NCBI GenBank assembly: GCA_021654635.1
Contig: AP025179.1
Span: 5,332,001 to 5,396,000, forward strand
Origin: Mycobacterium kiyosense
Lineage (GTDB): Bacteria > Actinomycetota > Actinomycetes > Mycobacteriales > Mycobacteriaceae
Reading direction: 5' to 3'
Length of the DNA: 64,000 nucleotides
Both the position numbers and the translations under genes were made by a program. Shown in pieces: positions 32,939 to 42,461 of the stretch. How positions within the stretch are numbered: the first letter of the stretch is position 1; the number at the start of each line of letters is the position of its first letter. The notes below the pieces were generated by a model. That model was given only the letters and a program-made list of their open reading frames with translations. It was not told where the DNA came from and made no database searches.

Positions 32939-33808
32939 GTGCGGTTCAGTTACGCCGAGTCATTGACCGACCCCCAGTTCTATATTCCGCTGGCCAAAGC
33001 GGCCGAGGCGGCGGGCTATCACAGCATGACGATCGCCGACAGCCTGGCGTACCCCTTCGAGTCCAACTCGAATTACCCCTACACCCCAGACGGTGGCCGC
33101 GAGTTCCTCGACGGTAAGGAGATTGTCGAATCTTTCGTTCTGGCAGCGGCATTGAGTGCGGTGACGACGACCTTGCGGTTCAATTTCTTCGTCCTGAAGC
33201 TGCCAGTGCGACATCCGGCGTTGACGGCCAAGCAGGCCGGGTCGCTGGCCGCATTGTTCGGCAACCGGCTGGGCCTGGGGGTGGGCAGCAGTCCGTGGCC
33301 GGAGGACTACGAGCTGATGGGTATCCCATTCGTCAAGCGCGGCAAGCGAATGGACGAATGTATCGAGATCGTGCAGGGGCTGACCACCGGGGAGTACTTC
33401 GAATTCCACGGCGAGTTCTACGACATTCCCAAGACGAAGATGAGCCCGGCGCCCGCCCAGCCGATCCCGATCCTGGTGGGCGGACACGCCGACGTCGCAC
33501 TGCGACGGGCCGCGCGGCTGGACGGCTGGATGCACGGCGGCGGCAGCTCACCGGAAGAATTGGACCGACTTATCGCCCGGGTCAGGAAGTTTCGCGACGA
33601 GGAGGGCAAGACGGGACCGTTCGAGGTGCATGTCATCTCGACCGACGCCTACACCGTCGACGGCATCAAGCGCCTCGAAGACAAAGGCGTCACCGATGTC
33701 ATCGTGGGGTTCCGCTGGCCCTACATCATTGGGCCCGACAAAGACCCGCTGGGCAAGAAGGTCCACCTGCTGGAGAAGTTCGCCGACCAGGTGATCGCGA
33801 AAGTCTAA
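32939..33808 (+). CDS. LLM-class F420-dependent oxidoreductase (Rv0940c ortholog)
   Basis: 289 aa luciferase-like protein from GTG 32939, behind GAGGAAAGCAGGGA. Family text: FSYAESLTDPQFYIPLAKAA at the start, LAALFGNRLGLGVGSSPWPEDYELMG, and PILVGGHADVALRRAARLDGWMHGG. A KstR-type operator precedes it, so sterol-controlled expression is likely. Substrate unknown. It converges on the enoyl-CoA hydratase gene with only 3 bp between stops. Confidence 0.92.
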   Translation: MRFSYAESLTDPQFYIPLAKAAEAAGYHSMTIADSLAYPFESNSNYPYTPDGGREFLDGKEIVESFVLAAALSAVTTTLRFNFFVLKLPVRHPALTAKQAGSLAALFGNRLGLGVGSSPWPEDYELMGIPFVKRGKRMDECIEIVQGLTTGEYFEFHGEFYDIPKTKMSPAPAQPIPILVGGHADVALRRAARLDGWMHGGGSSPEELDRLIARVRKFRDEEGKTGPFEVHVISTDAYTVDGIKRLEDKGVTDVIVGFRWPYIIGPDKDPLGKKVHLLEKFADQVIAKV

Positions 33809-33811
33809 CGC

Positions 33812-34627
33812 TTACAGCGAATCCCAGTTGGGCGCCCGCTTCTCACGGTGCGCCATAGCCGCTTCGGTTGGATTGTTGGTGAAGCCGGTCAGGATCTGGG
33901 TGCGGTTCTCGATTTCGATGGCATGCCGCAAACTCGGCGCATCCAGCGCGGCATTCAAGCCGATCTTGGTCTGCCACACGCCGAAAGCGTTGTTGGCGGC
34001 TATCTCTCGCGCCTTGTCCAGCGCGGCGGTCATCAGGTCGGCGGCCGGCACCACCTGGTGCACCAGCTTGATGCGGTAGGCCTCGTCGGCGTCGATCATC
34101 CGCCCGGTCAGCATCAGTTCGCGCGCCACGCCGGCGCCGACGATCTTGGGCAGCAGGTAGCTGGTGCCCATGTCCATCGAGGAGAACCCGGCCTTGATGA
34201 ACGCCGACCCGAAGCGGGCGCTCGCCGCGGCGATCCGGATGTCGGAGTGCAGCGCGAACGCCAACCCGCCCCCGACCGCCACCCCGTTGACGGCCGCGAT
34301 CACCGGGATGGGCAGCTCGTAGAGCCGGATGAACAGCTCGGCCAGCCGCACCTGCGAGTCGTAGCTGACCTTGAAACGCGGGGTCGACGGCTTGACCTCG
34401 GTCCAGGCCTCGCCGGTGCCGCTCAGGTCGGCGCCGGCGCAGAAGCCGCGACCCGCGCCGGTGAGGATCGCCACCCGGTGCTCGCCGCGGCTCAACACGT
34501 CCAGGGCGTCGTCGGTGGCCCTGATCAGCGCTCCGTCGATGGCGTTCAACAGCTTGGGCCGGTTGAGGGTGAGGCGCGCGATGCCGTCTTCGAGGGTTTC
34601 CAGCGTCACTGCGGGTTCGGATGCCAT
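33812..34627 (-). CDS. Enoyl-CoA hydratase/isomerase family protein
   Basis: 271 aa crotonase. The first oxyanion-hole element is GRGFCAGADLSG (about residue 60) and the second is NGVAVGGGLAFALHSDIRIA (about 115). The second acidic position in AFIKAGFSSMDMGTSYLLPK carries Asp rather than the usual Glu-Gly-Gly, so activity may be isomerase-like or altered. Probably acts on acyl-CoA esters in lipid or sterol breakdown. I do not recall an equivalent next to Rv0940c in H37Rv. Confidence 0.9.
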   Translation of the reverse strand: MASEPAVTLETLEDGIARLTLNRPKLLNAIDGALIRATDDALDVLSRGEHRVAILTGAGRGFCAGADLSGTGEAWTEVKPSTPRFKVSYDSQVRLAELFIRLYELPIPVIAAVNGVAVGGGLAFALHSDIRIAAASARFGSAFIKAGFSSMDMGTSYLLPKIVGAGVARELMLTGRMIDADEAYRIKLVHQVVPAADLMTAALDKAREIAANNAFGVWQTKIGLNAALDAPSLRHAIEIENRTQILTGFTNNPTEAAMAHREKRAPNWDSL

Positions 34628-34773
34628 ACCCGAACCGTAAGCGACTCAGCACACGTCCAGGCAGCGGGCATACCGTGAACGTCATGACACGGTCGGGCCT
34701 CGGCTCGCGGAGTTTCTGCAACGCCCCCAGCATCGCCGGCAAAAATCCAGATCGCCTCCCGGGCAGAACGCTG

Positions 34774-34914
34774 TCAGCGCCCGGCGCGCTCCCGCTCGAT
34801 TTCCTGCTCGACTTCCTGGCGAACGCGCTGTCGAACATCATCGAAGTACCGGTCAGGGTTATCCAGGATTTCTTTCGCTCGCCGGTCCTCAGGAGGTGCT
34901 ATTTGAACCGCCAT
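34774..34914 (-). CDS. Small conserved-looking hypothetical protein
   Basis: 46 aa from ATG 34914: it reads AVQIAPPEDRRAKEILDNP then RYFDDVRQRVRQEVEQEIER. Highly charged, probably one amphipathic helix. No domain recognised and the ribosome site is weak. An in-frame extension to 34986 is possible. I keep it because its composition is protein-like and it lies in its own gap. Confidence 0.5.
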   Translation of the reverse strand: MAVQIAPPEDRRAKEILDNPDRYFDDVRQRVRQEVEQEIERERAGR

Positions 34915-35067
34915 TGCAGCCGCCGCCCTTCTCACACGGTATGGGGTTTCACACCTATCGTTCGCCCGACCTCTCAGGCCGGTCATTCTAATCTGTAGTC
35001 TGCTGGACGCCGAGCTGATCAGAGCTTCCAGCCGTAATGCTACGGACGCACATTCTCAGCCTTCCAG

Positions 35068-36001
35068 CTATGGATCATGAGTGGTGGCCATCGCCGCAGC
35101 GACAACATCAGCAACCACCCTCAGTACATCGAGATCCAGCGCCGAGAGGTCGCCGGGACTCAGCGAATCAACCGTTAGTAACCCGTAAGCCACATTCCCC
35201 GCGACTACGGGGACGGAGATGCACGTTTTCCATCTGGCCCCAGCGGCCACGAAGTCATCGAACCCCGGGGGCGCATCCTCGTCAAGGTTCGGGTAGAACT
35301 CGGCCTGATTCCTCCTCACCTTGTCGAGTGCGTAATCACCATGCGGCGTCCCTTCTTTGAACGCGAATTGGACTACCTGATCTGGACGGCCACCCCAGTA
35401 AGTCGATGCGACAAGCTGTTGCGGCGGCCCGGCCTCGAAATAGGTAGTACGCGCGCGAGGAATTCGGTGGCCCCATGATCCGGGGAGTGGTTTCGACTGC
35501 AAGCCTCAGAACTGTGTTGCGAAGTCCCCGGCGGATTCCGGGGCGCTGAACTGGCCTGGCTGTGCGTAGGTCCGCGGCACCGTCGGCCAAGCTGCGAACG
35601 ATCGGGTCAAGCGCTCCGCCTACTTCCACACGCGCCTTGGTGCGCGCGTCGATTTCCTCCGCTTTGCAAGCGGCGGCCGTACGAGCTTCTCGCCGCTTCG
35701 AACGAAGCGCCGTGATCGCGGGCAGCGCCGTGGCAAGGAGAACGGATCCGATCTGACCGACAAGTACCCATCCGTAGACCCCGTCGCCCTCCGGGCGCTT
35801 GAGTAGCGCTGCGCAGACGGTTGACGTAGCTACGAATATTAGGGTCAACGGGATCGCGACGTAGTCCCACCGCGTTAGTGTCGAGCGCAATTGCACACGG
35901 TTAGCCGATGTGTCGCCCACGGCGCGACGATAACAGGCAGCTCCGACGCTATTGTCGCTGGCTCGTAGCAACGGCTCCGGGCCCGAGGCCGCCCTGGGCA
36001 A
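35068..36001 (-). CDS. Membrane-anchored GAF-like domain protein, split by a +1 frameshift
   Basis: The 5' part encodes two membrane segments (YVAIPLTLIFVATSTVCAAL and GWVLVGQIGSVLLATALPAI), then a basic helix (SKRREARTAAACKAEEID). The 3' part, in another frame, encodes a GAF-like sensor: YFEAGPPQQLVASTYWGG, DEDAPPGFDDF, CISVPVVAGNVAYGLLTVDS. The join lies at 35471-35485, which contains a C4 and a G4 run. Removing one base gives AVETTPGSWGHRIPRARTTYF and unites them. Ligand unknown. The start may be 36001 or GTG 35920. It follows the FAH fusion gene by 18 bp. Confidence 0.7.
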
Positions 36002-36019
36002 TGGAGTCCAGTGTCATAC

Positions 36020-37945
36020 CTACTGATGCTTCGCCAGCCACTCCGCCTGCATCGCAAACAAATTCAGCAACTCCGGCTGCGGGGTGTCGGGATCCAATTC
36101 GCAGTAGCGCCGGAAGATGTTGACCACCACCCGCTCGGAGTCCAGCCAGGACGCGTACTCCCCCAGTTCGACGGCATCCACCGCTTCGGCCAGCGACAGT
36201 CCCTTGCGGTGCGCCTCGTCGGCGTACTCGGTGATGTGCACGAAATAGCCTCGCACTGCGCGGATTCCGTCGGAATCGGTGATCGGCCCGTGCCCCGGTA
36301 CCACGATCGGCGCGTCCAGCGCGATCATGGTGTCGCACGCCGCGATCCAGTTGGCGATCGGCCCGGCCCACACGATCGGGGTGCAGCCGATGAACAACAG
36401 GTCCCCGGCGAACAGCACCCCGGCGTCGGGCACGTGCGCCACCGAGTCCGCGGCTGTGTGCGCCGGCCCCAGATTGAGCAGGTCCACCCGCCGGCCGCCG
36501 ACCTCGATGGTCAACGCGCGCTCAAATGTCTCATCGGCGTTGCGCAGCACAATGCCGCTGAAATCGAAGGGCCCGAACCGGTCTCGCGCGAACGTCGTCG
36601 CCACCGGACCCAGGTCGGCGGTCTGGATGCCGACCAGCCGGTCGACGCCGGCCTCGTGCGCGATTTCCGCCGCGGTGCCGGCGGCGGCGAGGATGCGAAC
36701 ACCCCTGTCCAGCAACTGGTTTCCGTGGGTGTGGTCGCCGTTGGAGTGGGTGATCAGGGCATCGGTGATGGGCGCCGAGTCGGTGACGGGCCGCATCGCG
36801 TCGAACATCTCGCGCGTGAGCGCCAGGTCGAACAGGGTATCCACCAACAGCGACGCGCCGTCACCGGCGACCAGACCGGCGTTGCTCCAACCGTATCCGC
36901 CGTCGGGCAGCGTCCAGGCCCACACCCGGTCGGCGACCTGGTGCAGGCCACGGGTGTAGGGCACCTTCGCCGGAGCCGGGTTGACCCGGGAAGCTACCCC
37001 CACTGAGGCCGGATTAGGCCGCGGCGCAAGCGGATACGGCGCCGGCGTGGCCCGCACCGTCTGCCGGGTCTCACCCAGCGCCTCGACCTGCAGCGTCACC
37101 ACGTCCCCGGGGGACAACCAGCCCGGGAAGGCGTCACCTTTGGGCAGGTGCTCGACGAGGGTGCAGGTCGGCACGGTGCCCGAGCCGATCACGTCACCTG
37201 GATGCAGGGTCACCCCGCGCGAGATGTAGGAGATCACTTCGGCGAACGTCCAGTCCATGGTCCCGGTCGATCCCGACCCGATCACCGTGTCGTTGACCAA
37301 TGCGCTCACCTGCAGGTGCAGCCTGCCGTCGCGGCGGTAGGGCTCGAGTTCGTCGGCGGTGACCAGGTAGGGGCCCAGCGTGACACCGCTGTCCTTGCCT
37401 TTCGCCTGCCCGATCCGCAGCTGACCTTCCAGCATCTGCAGGTCGCGGGCGGACCAGTCGTTGAAGATCGTGTAGCCGACGATGGCCTGTTCGGCCTGTT
37501 CGACGGTCAGGTCCTTGCCGGTGGTTCCGATCACCGCGGCGATCTCCAATTCGAAATCCTGCCAGGCACTTCCGGGCGCCATCGGGGCGTCGTCGTAAGG
37601 CCCCAATACCGTTGCCGGACAGGCGAAGTAGAACGCTGGGATGCGATACCAGGTGTCCATCAGCACCCGTCCGCCGCCGGTGGCCTGCTGGCAGTTGCGC
37701 ATGTGGTCCAGAAAGCACAGCGTGTCGCGGATCGACGGCGGGCGCGGGATCGGGGCGGCCAGTGTCACCTCACCCAACAACACGGTCGTATCGGGCGACA
37801 CCAGCGCCTGCGAGCCCTCCTCCGGCAACCGGCCGGCGGCGATCAGGTCAAGCAGGGTCGCGCCCGGCGCGAGCGCGTGAATCCGATCGCCGTCGAGTAC
37901 CCCGACGCGTTCGCCGTCGGAGTCCCGATAGGTCACCCACTTCAT
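36020..37945 (-). CDS. Fumarylacetoacetate-hydrolase domain fused to metallo-beta-lactamase-fold domain (Rv0939 ortholog)
   Basis: 641 aa. Residues about 60-290 are FAH-like (CFLDHMRNCQQATGG, metal Glu in WQDFELEIAAVIG, FNDWSARDLQMLE, GSGTVPTCTLVEH). Residues about 330-600 are metallo-hydrolase-like: THSNGDHTHGNQLL, LLNLGPAHTAADSVAHVP and VVPGHGPITDSDGI. The first metal motif reads HSNGDH instead of HxHxDH, so one zinc ligand is replaced. The fusion suggests two successive steps on one degradation intermediate. Its ATG overlaps the ligD stop as ATGA (37942-37945). Confidence 0.92.
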   Translation of the reverse strand: MKWVTYRDSDGERVGVLDGDRIHALAPGATLLDLIAAGRLPEEGSQALVSPDTTVLLGEVTLAAPIPRPPSIRDTLCFLDHMRNCQQATGGGRVLMDTWYRIPAFYFACPATVLGPYDDAPMAPGSAWQDFELEIAAVIGTTGKDLTVEQAEQAIVGYTIFNDWSARDLQMLEGQLRIGQAKGKDSGVTLGPYLVTADELEPYRRDGRLHLQVSALVNDTVIGSGSTGTMDWTFAEVISYISRGVTLHPGDVIGSGTVPTCTLVEHLPKGDAFPGWLSPGDVVTLQVEALGETRQTVRATPAPYPLAPRPNPASVGVASRVNPAPAKVPYTRGLHQVADRVWAWTLPDGGYGWSNAGLVAGDGASLLVDTLFDLALTREMFDAMRPVTDSAPITDALITHSNGDHTHGNQLLDRGVRILAAAGTAAEIAHEAGVDRLVGIQTADLGPVATTFARDRFGPFDFSGIVLRNADETFERALTIEVGGRRVDLLNLGPAHTAADSVAHVPDAGVLFAGDLLFIGCTPIVWAGPIANWIAACDTMIALDAPIVVPGHGPITDSDGIRAVRGYFVHITEYADEAHRKGLSLAEAVDAVELGEYASWLDSERVVVNIFRRYCELDPDTPQPELLNLFAMQAEWLAKHQ

Positions 37946-40218
37946 TCCCGTACCACCTCACTCGCTTTCTTGTCGCGTCGCAGTCCACGCCAACTCGACT
38001 GCCGTAACCGGTTGTCCGGGGTCCACTCGCCGTAGCGCACCTCGCCGACCAGCGTCGGCTTCAGGAACGTGACGCCCTTGGCCTCGCGGGCGGGAAGTGA
38101 AGTGCCGAAGGGTGATTCGTCGGTGTGCAGCGGTTTGAACACCTTCTTCAGGTCGGCCAACTCGCGTTCGGTGAACCCGGTGCCGACCCGGCCGACGAAT
38201 TGCAGGCCGTCGGGGCCGGGTACGCCCATCAGCAGCGCCCCGATACCGCTGCTGCGCCCGCCCTCGCCGGCTCGCCAGCCGCCGATCACGACTTCCTGGG
38301 TGTTCCAGTGCTTGTCCTTGACCCACGATGCCGAACGACGCCCCGGCTGGTAAGTCGAATCGCGCCTCTTGGCGACCACGCCTTCCCACCCGTGCTTGTG
38401 GGAATAGTCCAAGGCGTGTTCGCCGTCGTCACCGGGCAGCAGCGGCGGGACAATGAGATCGCCGGTGCTGCCCAGAGTTTCCAGCAACTTACGCCGATCG
38501 GCGTACTTGGCCCGCAACAGCGATCGCCCGTCGAGGTAGAGCAGGTCGAAAGCCCAGAACTCGATCCGGGTGGCCCGGACACGGTTCTGCAGTTGGTTGA
38601 AGCTGGGCACTCCGGCTTTGTCCAGGGCCACCACCTCACCGTCGAGGACGACGTGGTGATCGGCGAAAGCATCAGCCAGGGAAGCTAATTGGGGAAAATC
38701 CTTGGTGATGTCGCGGCCGCTGCGGGACCGCAGCCGGACTGCGCCGTGGTCGGCGTCGACCAATAGCCGGTAGCCGTCCCACTTGCCCTCGAATGCCCAC
38801 TGTCCCTTCTTCAGAGCGGCCACCGACCCGTGCGTGGCCAGCATCGGGGCCAACCCGTCGAAGTCGAATACCTTCTGCTCCTTCATGCGGTGCGCCAGCC
38901 ATTGGTCCCCGTTGGTCTGAATCAGCGCATACCGTCCGGAGATTCGACGACCGTGCAGGTTCACGATCACCTCGTGATCGTTGAACTTCTCGGCCTCGTA
39001 GGTGCCCGAGTCCCAGATCACCACCTTGCCCGCACCGTACTCGCCTTTGGGAATCTGGCCCTCGAAGCCGCCGTATTCCAGCGGATGGTCCTCGGTGTGC
39101 ACCGCCAGGTGGTTGACCGAGGTGGTCTCGGGCAGATTCTTGGGCACCGCCCACGACACCAGCACCCCGTCGCGTTCCAGCCGGAAGTCGTAGTGCAGCC
39201 GGCGGGCGTGGTGCTCTTGGATGACAAAGGTATTGCCTTGCCCGGCTTGGGGTTTGGATTTCGGCACCGGCTCGGGAGTTTTCGACGCGTCCCGCATGCT
39301 GCGGTATCTGGTCAGCCGGTCAGGATCGTCGGCGCCCGGCGCTGCCGGATCCAGCGCGGCGAGCAGGTCGCCGTCGCGCTGCACTCGCGCCAGCACTTCG
39401 TCGTAGCGCAACTGGCTCAGGTCGGGGTCGTCGAGTTCGTCCCAACTGCGCGGCGCCGCGACTGTCGGATGGTCCCGACCGCGCAGTGAGTACGGCGCGA
39501 TGGTGGTTTTCGAGCCGCTGTTCTGGCTCCAGTCCAGGAACACCTTGCCGGTGCGCAGGCTCTTGGTCATCGTCGAGGTGACCAGTTTCGGCATCGACTT
39601 CTCCAGTTGCTGCGCAACGCGTTTGGCCAACACGGTGGCGCCCCGGCTGCTCACCGGCTCGGCCAGCGGCGCGTAAAGGTGCAGCCCCTTGCTGCCGCTG
39701 GTCAACGGGTAGAGGGTCAGCCCGATATCGGAGATGAGCTCTCGCACGGCCCGGGCCACGTCGGACAGTTGGGCGATTGTCACGCCCTCGCCGGGGTCCA
39801 GGTCGAAGACCAGCCGGGTGGCCGGGCCCGGCGCAAGGCTTTCCCCGGCACGGGTCCACTGTGCGACGAACCGCCACTGCGGGACGTGCACCTCCAGCGC
39901 GGCCTGCTGGGCGATCCAGGCCAGCCCGTCGGTGCTGTCGATGATCGGGTAGGTGGTGGTCCCGGACCGGTGGGTGACGCTCGCGCGGGGCAACCAGTCC
40001 GGGGCCGACGACGCCAGCTGTTTCTCGAAGAACGAAGGCTTGTCGACTCCGTTGGGCCAGCGTTTGCGCGTCACCGGCCGCCCGGCGATGTGCGGGATCA
40101 TCACCTCGGCGATGCGGGTGTAGTAGTCGAAGATGTCGGCCTTGGTGGTGCCGGTCGCCGGATAGAGCACCTTGTCGGTGTTGGTCAGCTTGACCCGCTG
40201 CTCCGGCGCCGAACTCAT
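37942..40218 (-). CDS. ligD: Multifunctional NHEJ ligase LigD (polymerase-phosphoesterase-ligase)
   Basis: 758 aa in the mycobacterial domain order. POL (about 1-290): FDLDPGEG with metal-binding Asp residues near 137-139, then SGSKGLHLYAPL. Phosphoesterase (about 320-450): FVIQEHHARRLHYDFRLERD. Ligase (about 470-758): EGKWDGYRLL with the adenylated Lys near 480, LDGEVVAL and WEGVVAKRRDSTYQPG. It repairs double-strand breaks with Ku. In H37Rv the Ku gene follows directly; here two metabolic genes lie between. Full length and intact. Confidence 0.98.
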   Translation of the reverse strand: MSSAPEQRVKLTNTDKVLYPATGTTKADIFDYYTRIAEVMIPHIAGRPVTRKRWPNGVDKPSFFEKQLASSAPDWLPRASVTHRSGTTTYPIIDSTDGLAWIAQQAALEVHVPQWRFVAQWTRAGESLAPGPATRLVFDLDPGEGVTIAQLSDVARAVRELISDIGLTLYPLTSGSKGLHLYAPLAEPVSSRGATVLAKRVAQQLEKSMPKLVTSTMTKSLRTGKVFLDWSQNSGSKTTIAPYSLRGRDHPTVAAPRSWDELDDPDLSQLRYDEVLARVQRDGDLLAALDPAAPGADDPDRLTRYRSMRDASKTPEPVPKSKPQAGQGNTFVIQEHHARRLHYDFRLERDGVLVSWAVPKNLPETTSVNHLAVHTEDHPLEYGGFEGQIPKGEYGAGKVVIWDSGTYEAEKFNDHEVIVNLHGRRISGRYALIQTNGDQWLAHRMKEQKVFDFDGLAPMLATHGSVAALKKGQWAFEGKWDGYRLLVDADHGAVRLRSRSGRDITKDFPQLASLADAFADHHVVLDGEVVALDKAGVPSFNQLQNRVRATRIEFWAFDLLYLDGRSLLRAKYADRRKLLETLGSTGDLIVPPLLPGDDGEHALDYSHKHGWEGVVAKRRDSTYQPGRRSASWVKDKHWNTQEVVIGGWRAGEGGRSSGIGALLMGVPGPDGLQFVGRVGTGFTERELADLKKVFKPLHTDESPFGTSLPAREAKGVTFLKPTLVGEVRYGEWTPDNRLRQSSWRGLRRDKKASEVVRE

Positions 40219-40266
40219 AAGGCCAACCTAGTCGTCCTCGCCGCGGCAATCTCGTACGCTCGGCGA

Positions 40267-41484
40267 ATGGGCAACCCGGGCCATCTCCTGCAGGGCGACG
40301 TCGACGAGGGCTACGGGAAGGTCGCCGACGCCTTCCGCGCGAATTTGAGCAGCGGGCAGGAGGTCGGCGCCGCCGTCTCGGTGTATCGGGAGGGCCGCAA
40401 GGTCGTCGACCTGTGGGGCGGTTACCGCAACGGGGAGACCAAAGCGCCGTGGACCCAAGACACCCTGGTGAACGTCTTCTCCTCGACGAAAGGTGTTGCC
40501 TCCCTTTGTGTCGCGCTCGCCGTGTCCCGGGGCTATCTCAGCTACGACGCGAAAGTCACCGACTACTGGCCGGAATTCGCGCAGGCGGGCAAGGCGGCGG
40601 TGACCGTGCGGCAGCTGCTGGCGCATCAGGCTGGGCTGCCGGTCGTCACCCCAGCGCTGACGCTGCAGGAGCTGGCCGACCCGCCGGCGATGTCTGCGAA
40701 ACTCGCGGCGCAGGCACCGGCCTGGGCGCCCGGCACCCGGCACGGCTACCACGGGATCACGCTGGGCTGGTATGAGGGCGAGCTGATCCGCCGCACCGAT
40801 CCCGCGGGACGGACTTTGGGCCGGTTCTTCGCCGACGAAATCGCCGGTCCGCTCGGCTTGGATTTTCATATCGGCCTGCCGGCCTCGGTGGACCGCAACC
40901 GCGTGGCGCACCTTTCCGCCTGGTCGTTCGCCAGCCTGATCTGGCATGTCAACACGATGCCGCCGCGCTTCGTCGCGGCATTGCTCAACCCGCACAGCCT
41001 GGCGGCGCGCGCGCTGGTGTTCGCCAAGGACGTCAACCACCCCGCTGCCTTCAACCGCGACGAGCTGCGGGTGGTGGAGATGCCGGCGGTCAACGGCACC
41101 GGCACCGCGCGGTCCCTGGCCAAACTCTACGGCGCTGCGGCAACCGGCGATCCGGCGCTGGGGTTGAGCGCGGACACGTTCGACGCATTGCAGAAGCCGG
41201 CACGGCCGCCGACGAAGGGGTTGCGCGACAAGGTGCTGCACATCGACACGACGTTCTCCCTCGGCTTCAACAAGCCGATTCCCAAGTGCGTCTTCGGAAC
41301 TTCGGACAATGCGTTCGGAACGCCGGGCGCCGGAGGATCTTTCGGGTTCGCCGACCCGGACACCGGTATCGGCTTCGGGTATGTGATGAACAAGATGGGC
41401 TTCCACCTGATCAGCGATCCCCGCGAACTCACCCTGCGCAACGCCGTGTTCCGCGACGTATTGGGCGCCCGGCCGCAAGTCTGA
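40267..41484 (+). CDS. Beta-lactamase-fold serine hydrolase (family VIII esterase, LipE/LipL type)
   Basis: 405 aa from ATG 40267 (MGNPGHLLQGDVDEGYGKVA). The SxxK nucleophile is in NVFSSTKGVASL near residues 74-77. The second motif Tyr is probably in RHGYHGITLGWYEGE, and GGSFGFADPDTGIGFGYVMN is the late Gly-rich motif. Such enzymes hydrolyse esters and belong to lipid metabolism in mycobacteria. Divergent from ligD (48 bp between starts), and followed closely by the sugar kinase. Confidence 0.9.
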   Translation: MGNPGHLLQGDVDEGYGKVADAFRANLSSGQEVGAAVSVYREGRKVVDLWGGYRNGETKAPWTQDTLVNVFSSTKGVASLCVALAVSRGYLSYDAKVTDYWPEFAQAGKAAVTVRQLLAHQAGLPVVTPALTLQELADPPAMSAKLAAQAPAWAPGTRHGYHGITLGWYEGELIRRTDPAGRTLGRFFADEIAGPLGLDFHIGLPASVDRNRVAHLSAWSFASLIWHVNTMPPRFVAALLNPHSLAARALVFAKDVNHPAAFNRDELRVVEMPAVNGTGTARSLAKLYGAAATGDPALGLSADTFDALQKPARPPTKGLRDKVLHIDTTFSLGFNKPIPKCVFGTSDNAFGTPGAGGSFGFADPDTGIGFGYVMNKMGFHLISDPRELTLRNAVFRDVLGARPQV

Positions 41485-41498
41485 AACGCCCGGAGCTC

Positions 41499-42371
41499 AT
41501 GAATCCGCGGGGGTTGGTGATCGGCGAGGCGCTGATCGATATCGTCGAGGGGCAGCCCGAACAGGTCGGCGGCAGCCCGCTCAATGTCGCCGTCGGCCTG
41601 GCCCGGCTGGGTCGCGGTGTCGACCTGCTGACCCACATCGGCGGCGACGCCCGCGGCCGGCTTATCGCCCGGTACGTCAAAGACGCTGGGGTGCAGCTTG
41701 TTTCGGGAAGCGTCACGGCGCAGCGCACACCCACCGCGGTGGCCACGCTGGCCGCGGACGGCTCGGCGAGCTATTCGTTCGACCTGGATTGGCGCCTCGA
41801 TGCCACACCGCCGGTACCGCCGCCGCTGTTCGTGCACACCGGATCGATTGCCGCGGTGCGCGAACCGGGCTGCCTGGCGGTGGCCGCGTTGCTCAACGCC
41901 TACCGGCCGTCGGCCACCGTCAGCTTCGACCCCAACGTCCGGCCGTCGCTGATCGCCGATCGCGACCAGGCGCGCGGCCGCATCGACAAGCTCGTCCAGC
42001 GCAGCGACATCGTCAAGGCCAGCGACGAGGACCTGCGCTGGCTGGCACCCGAGCGGCCGGCACTGGACACCGCCCGCGGCTGGCTGGCGTCCGGACCTGC
42101 GATCGTCGTGCTCACCATGGGCGCGCAGGGTTCGGTGGGACTGTGCGCGGCCGGGGAAGTGACGGTCGCGGCCAAACCGGCCACGGTGGTCGACACGATC
42201 GGCGCCGGGGACGCCTTCATGGTCGGTCTGCTGGACAGTCTGTGGAGTTCGGGCCTGTTGGGCGGTGACCGGCGCGAGCGACTGCGCGGCATAGGTCTGC
42301 AAGCAATGCGGTCGGCACTCGACGAAGCGGCTGCGGCGGCGGCGCGGGCGGTCTCCCGCGCCGGCCCCTGA
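41499..42371 (+). CDS. PfkB-family carbohydrate kinase
   Basis: 290 aa from ATG 41499, 14 bp after the esterase stop, with CGGAG just upstream. PfkB signature 1 is VGGSPLNVAVGLARLG and signature 2 is DTIGAGDAFMVGLLD with the catalytic Asp. FDPNVRPSLI and LTMGAQGSVGL are typical of fructokinase-like members. It probably phosphorylates a ketose or ribose; the substrate cannot be set. Likely an operon with the esterase. Confidence 0.92.
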   Translation: MNPRGLVIGEALIDIVEGQPEQVGGSPLNVAVGLARLGRGVDLLTHIGGDARGRLIARYVKDAGVQLVSGSVTAQRTPTAVATLAADGSASYSFDLDWRLDATPPVPPPLFVHTGSIAAVREPGCLAVAALLNAYRPSATVSFDPNVRPSLIADRDQARGRIDKLVQRSDIVKASDEDLRWLAPERPALDTARGWLASGPAIVVLTMGAQGSVGLCAAGEVTVAAKPATVVDTIGAGDAFMVGLLDSLWSSGLLGGDRRERLRGIGLQAMRSALDEAAAAAARAVSRAGP

Positions 42372-42383
42372 TGGTGGCGATAG

Positions 42384-42433
42384 CAGACGCAAAATCCCCG
42401 GCACGCCGGGCGTGCCGGGTGATTTTGCGTCTG
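42384..42433. repeat. CAGACGCAAAATC hairpin element, copy 3
   Basis: Arms beginning CAGACGCAAAATC and ending GATTTTGCGTCTG continue inward with GGCAC/GTGCC pairing around GCCGGGC. It lies between the kinase and mku on the same strand, 28 bp before the mku start. Confidence 0.85.
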
Positions 42434-42461
42434 GTCGGCACCTAGTGGGCATACTGACCCA

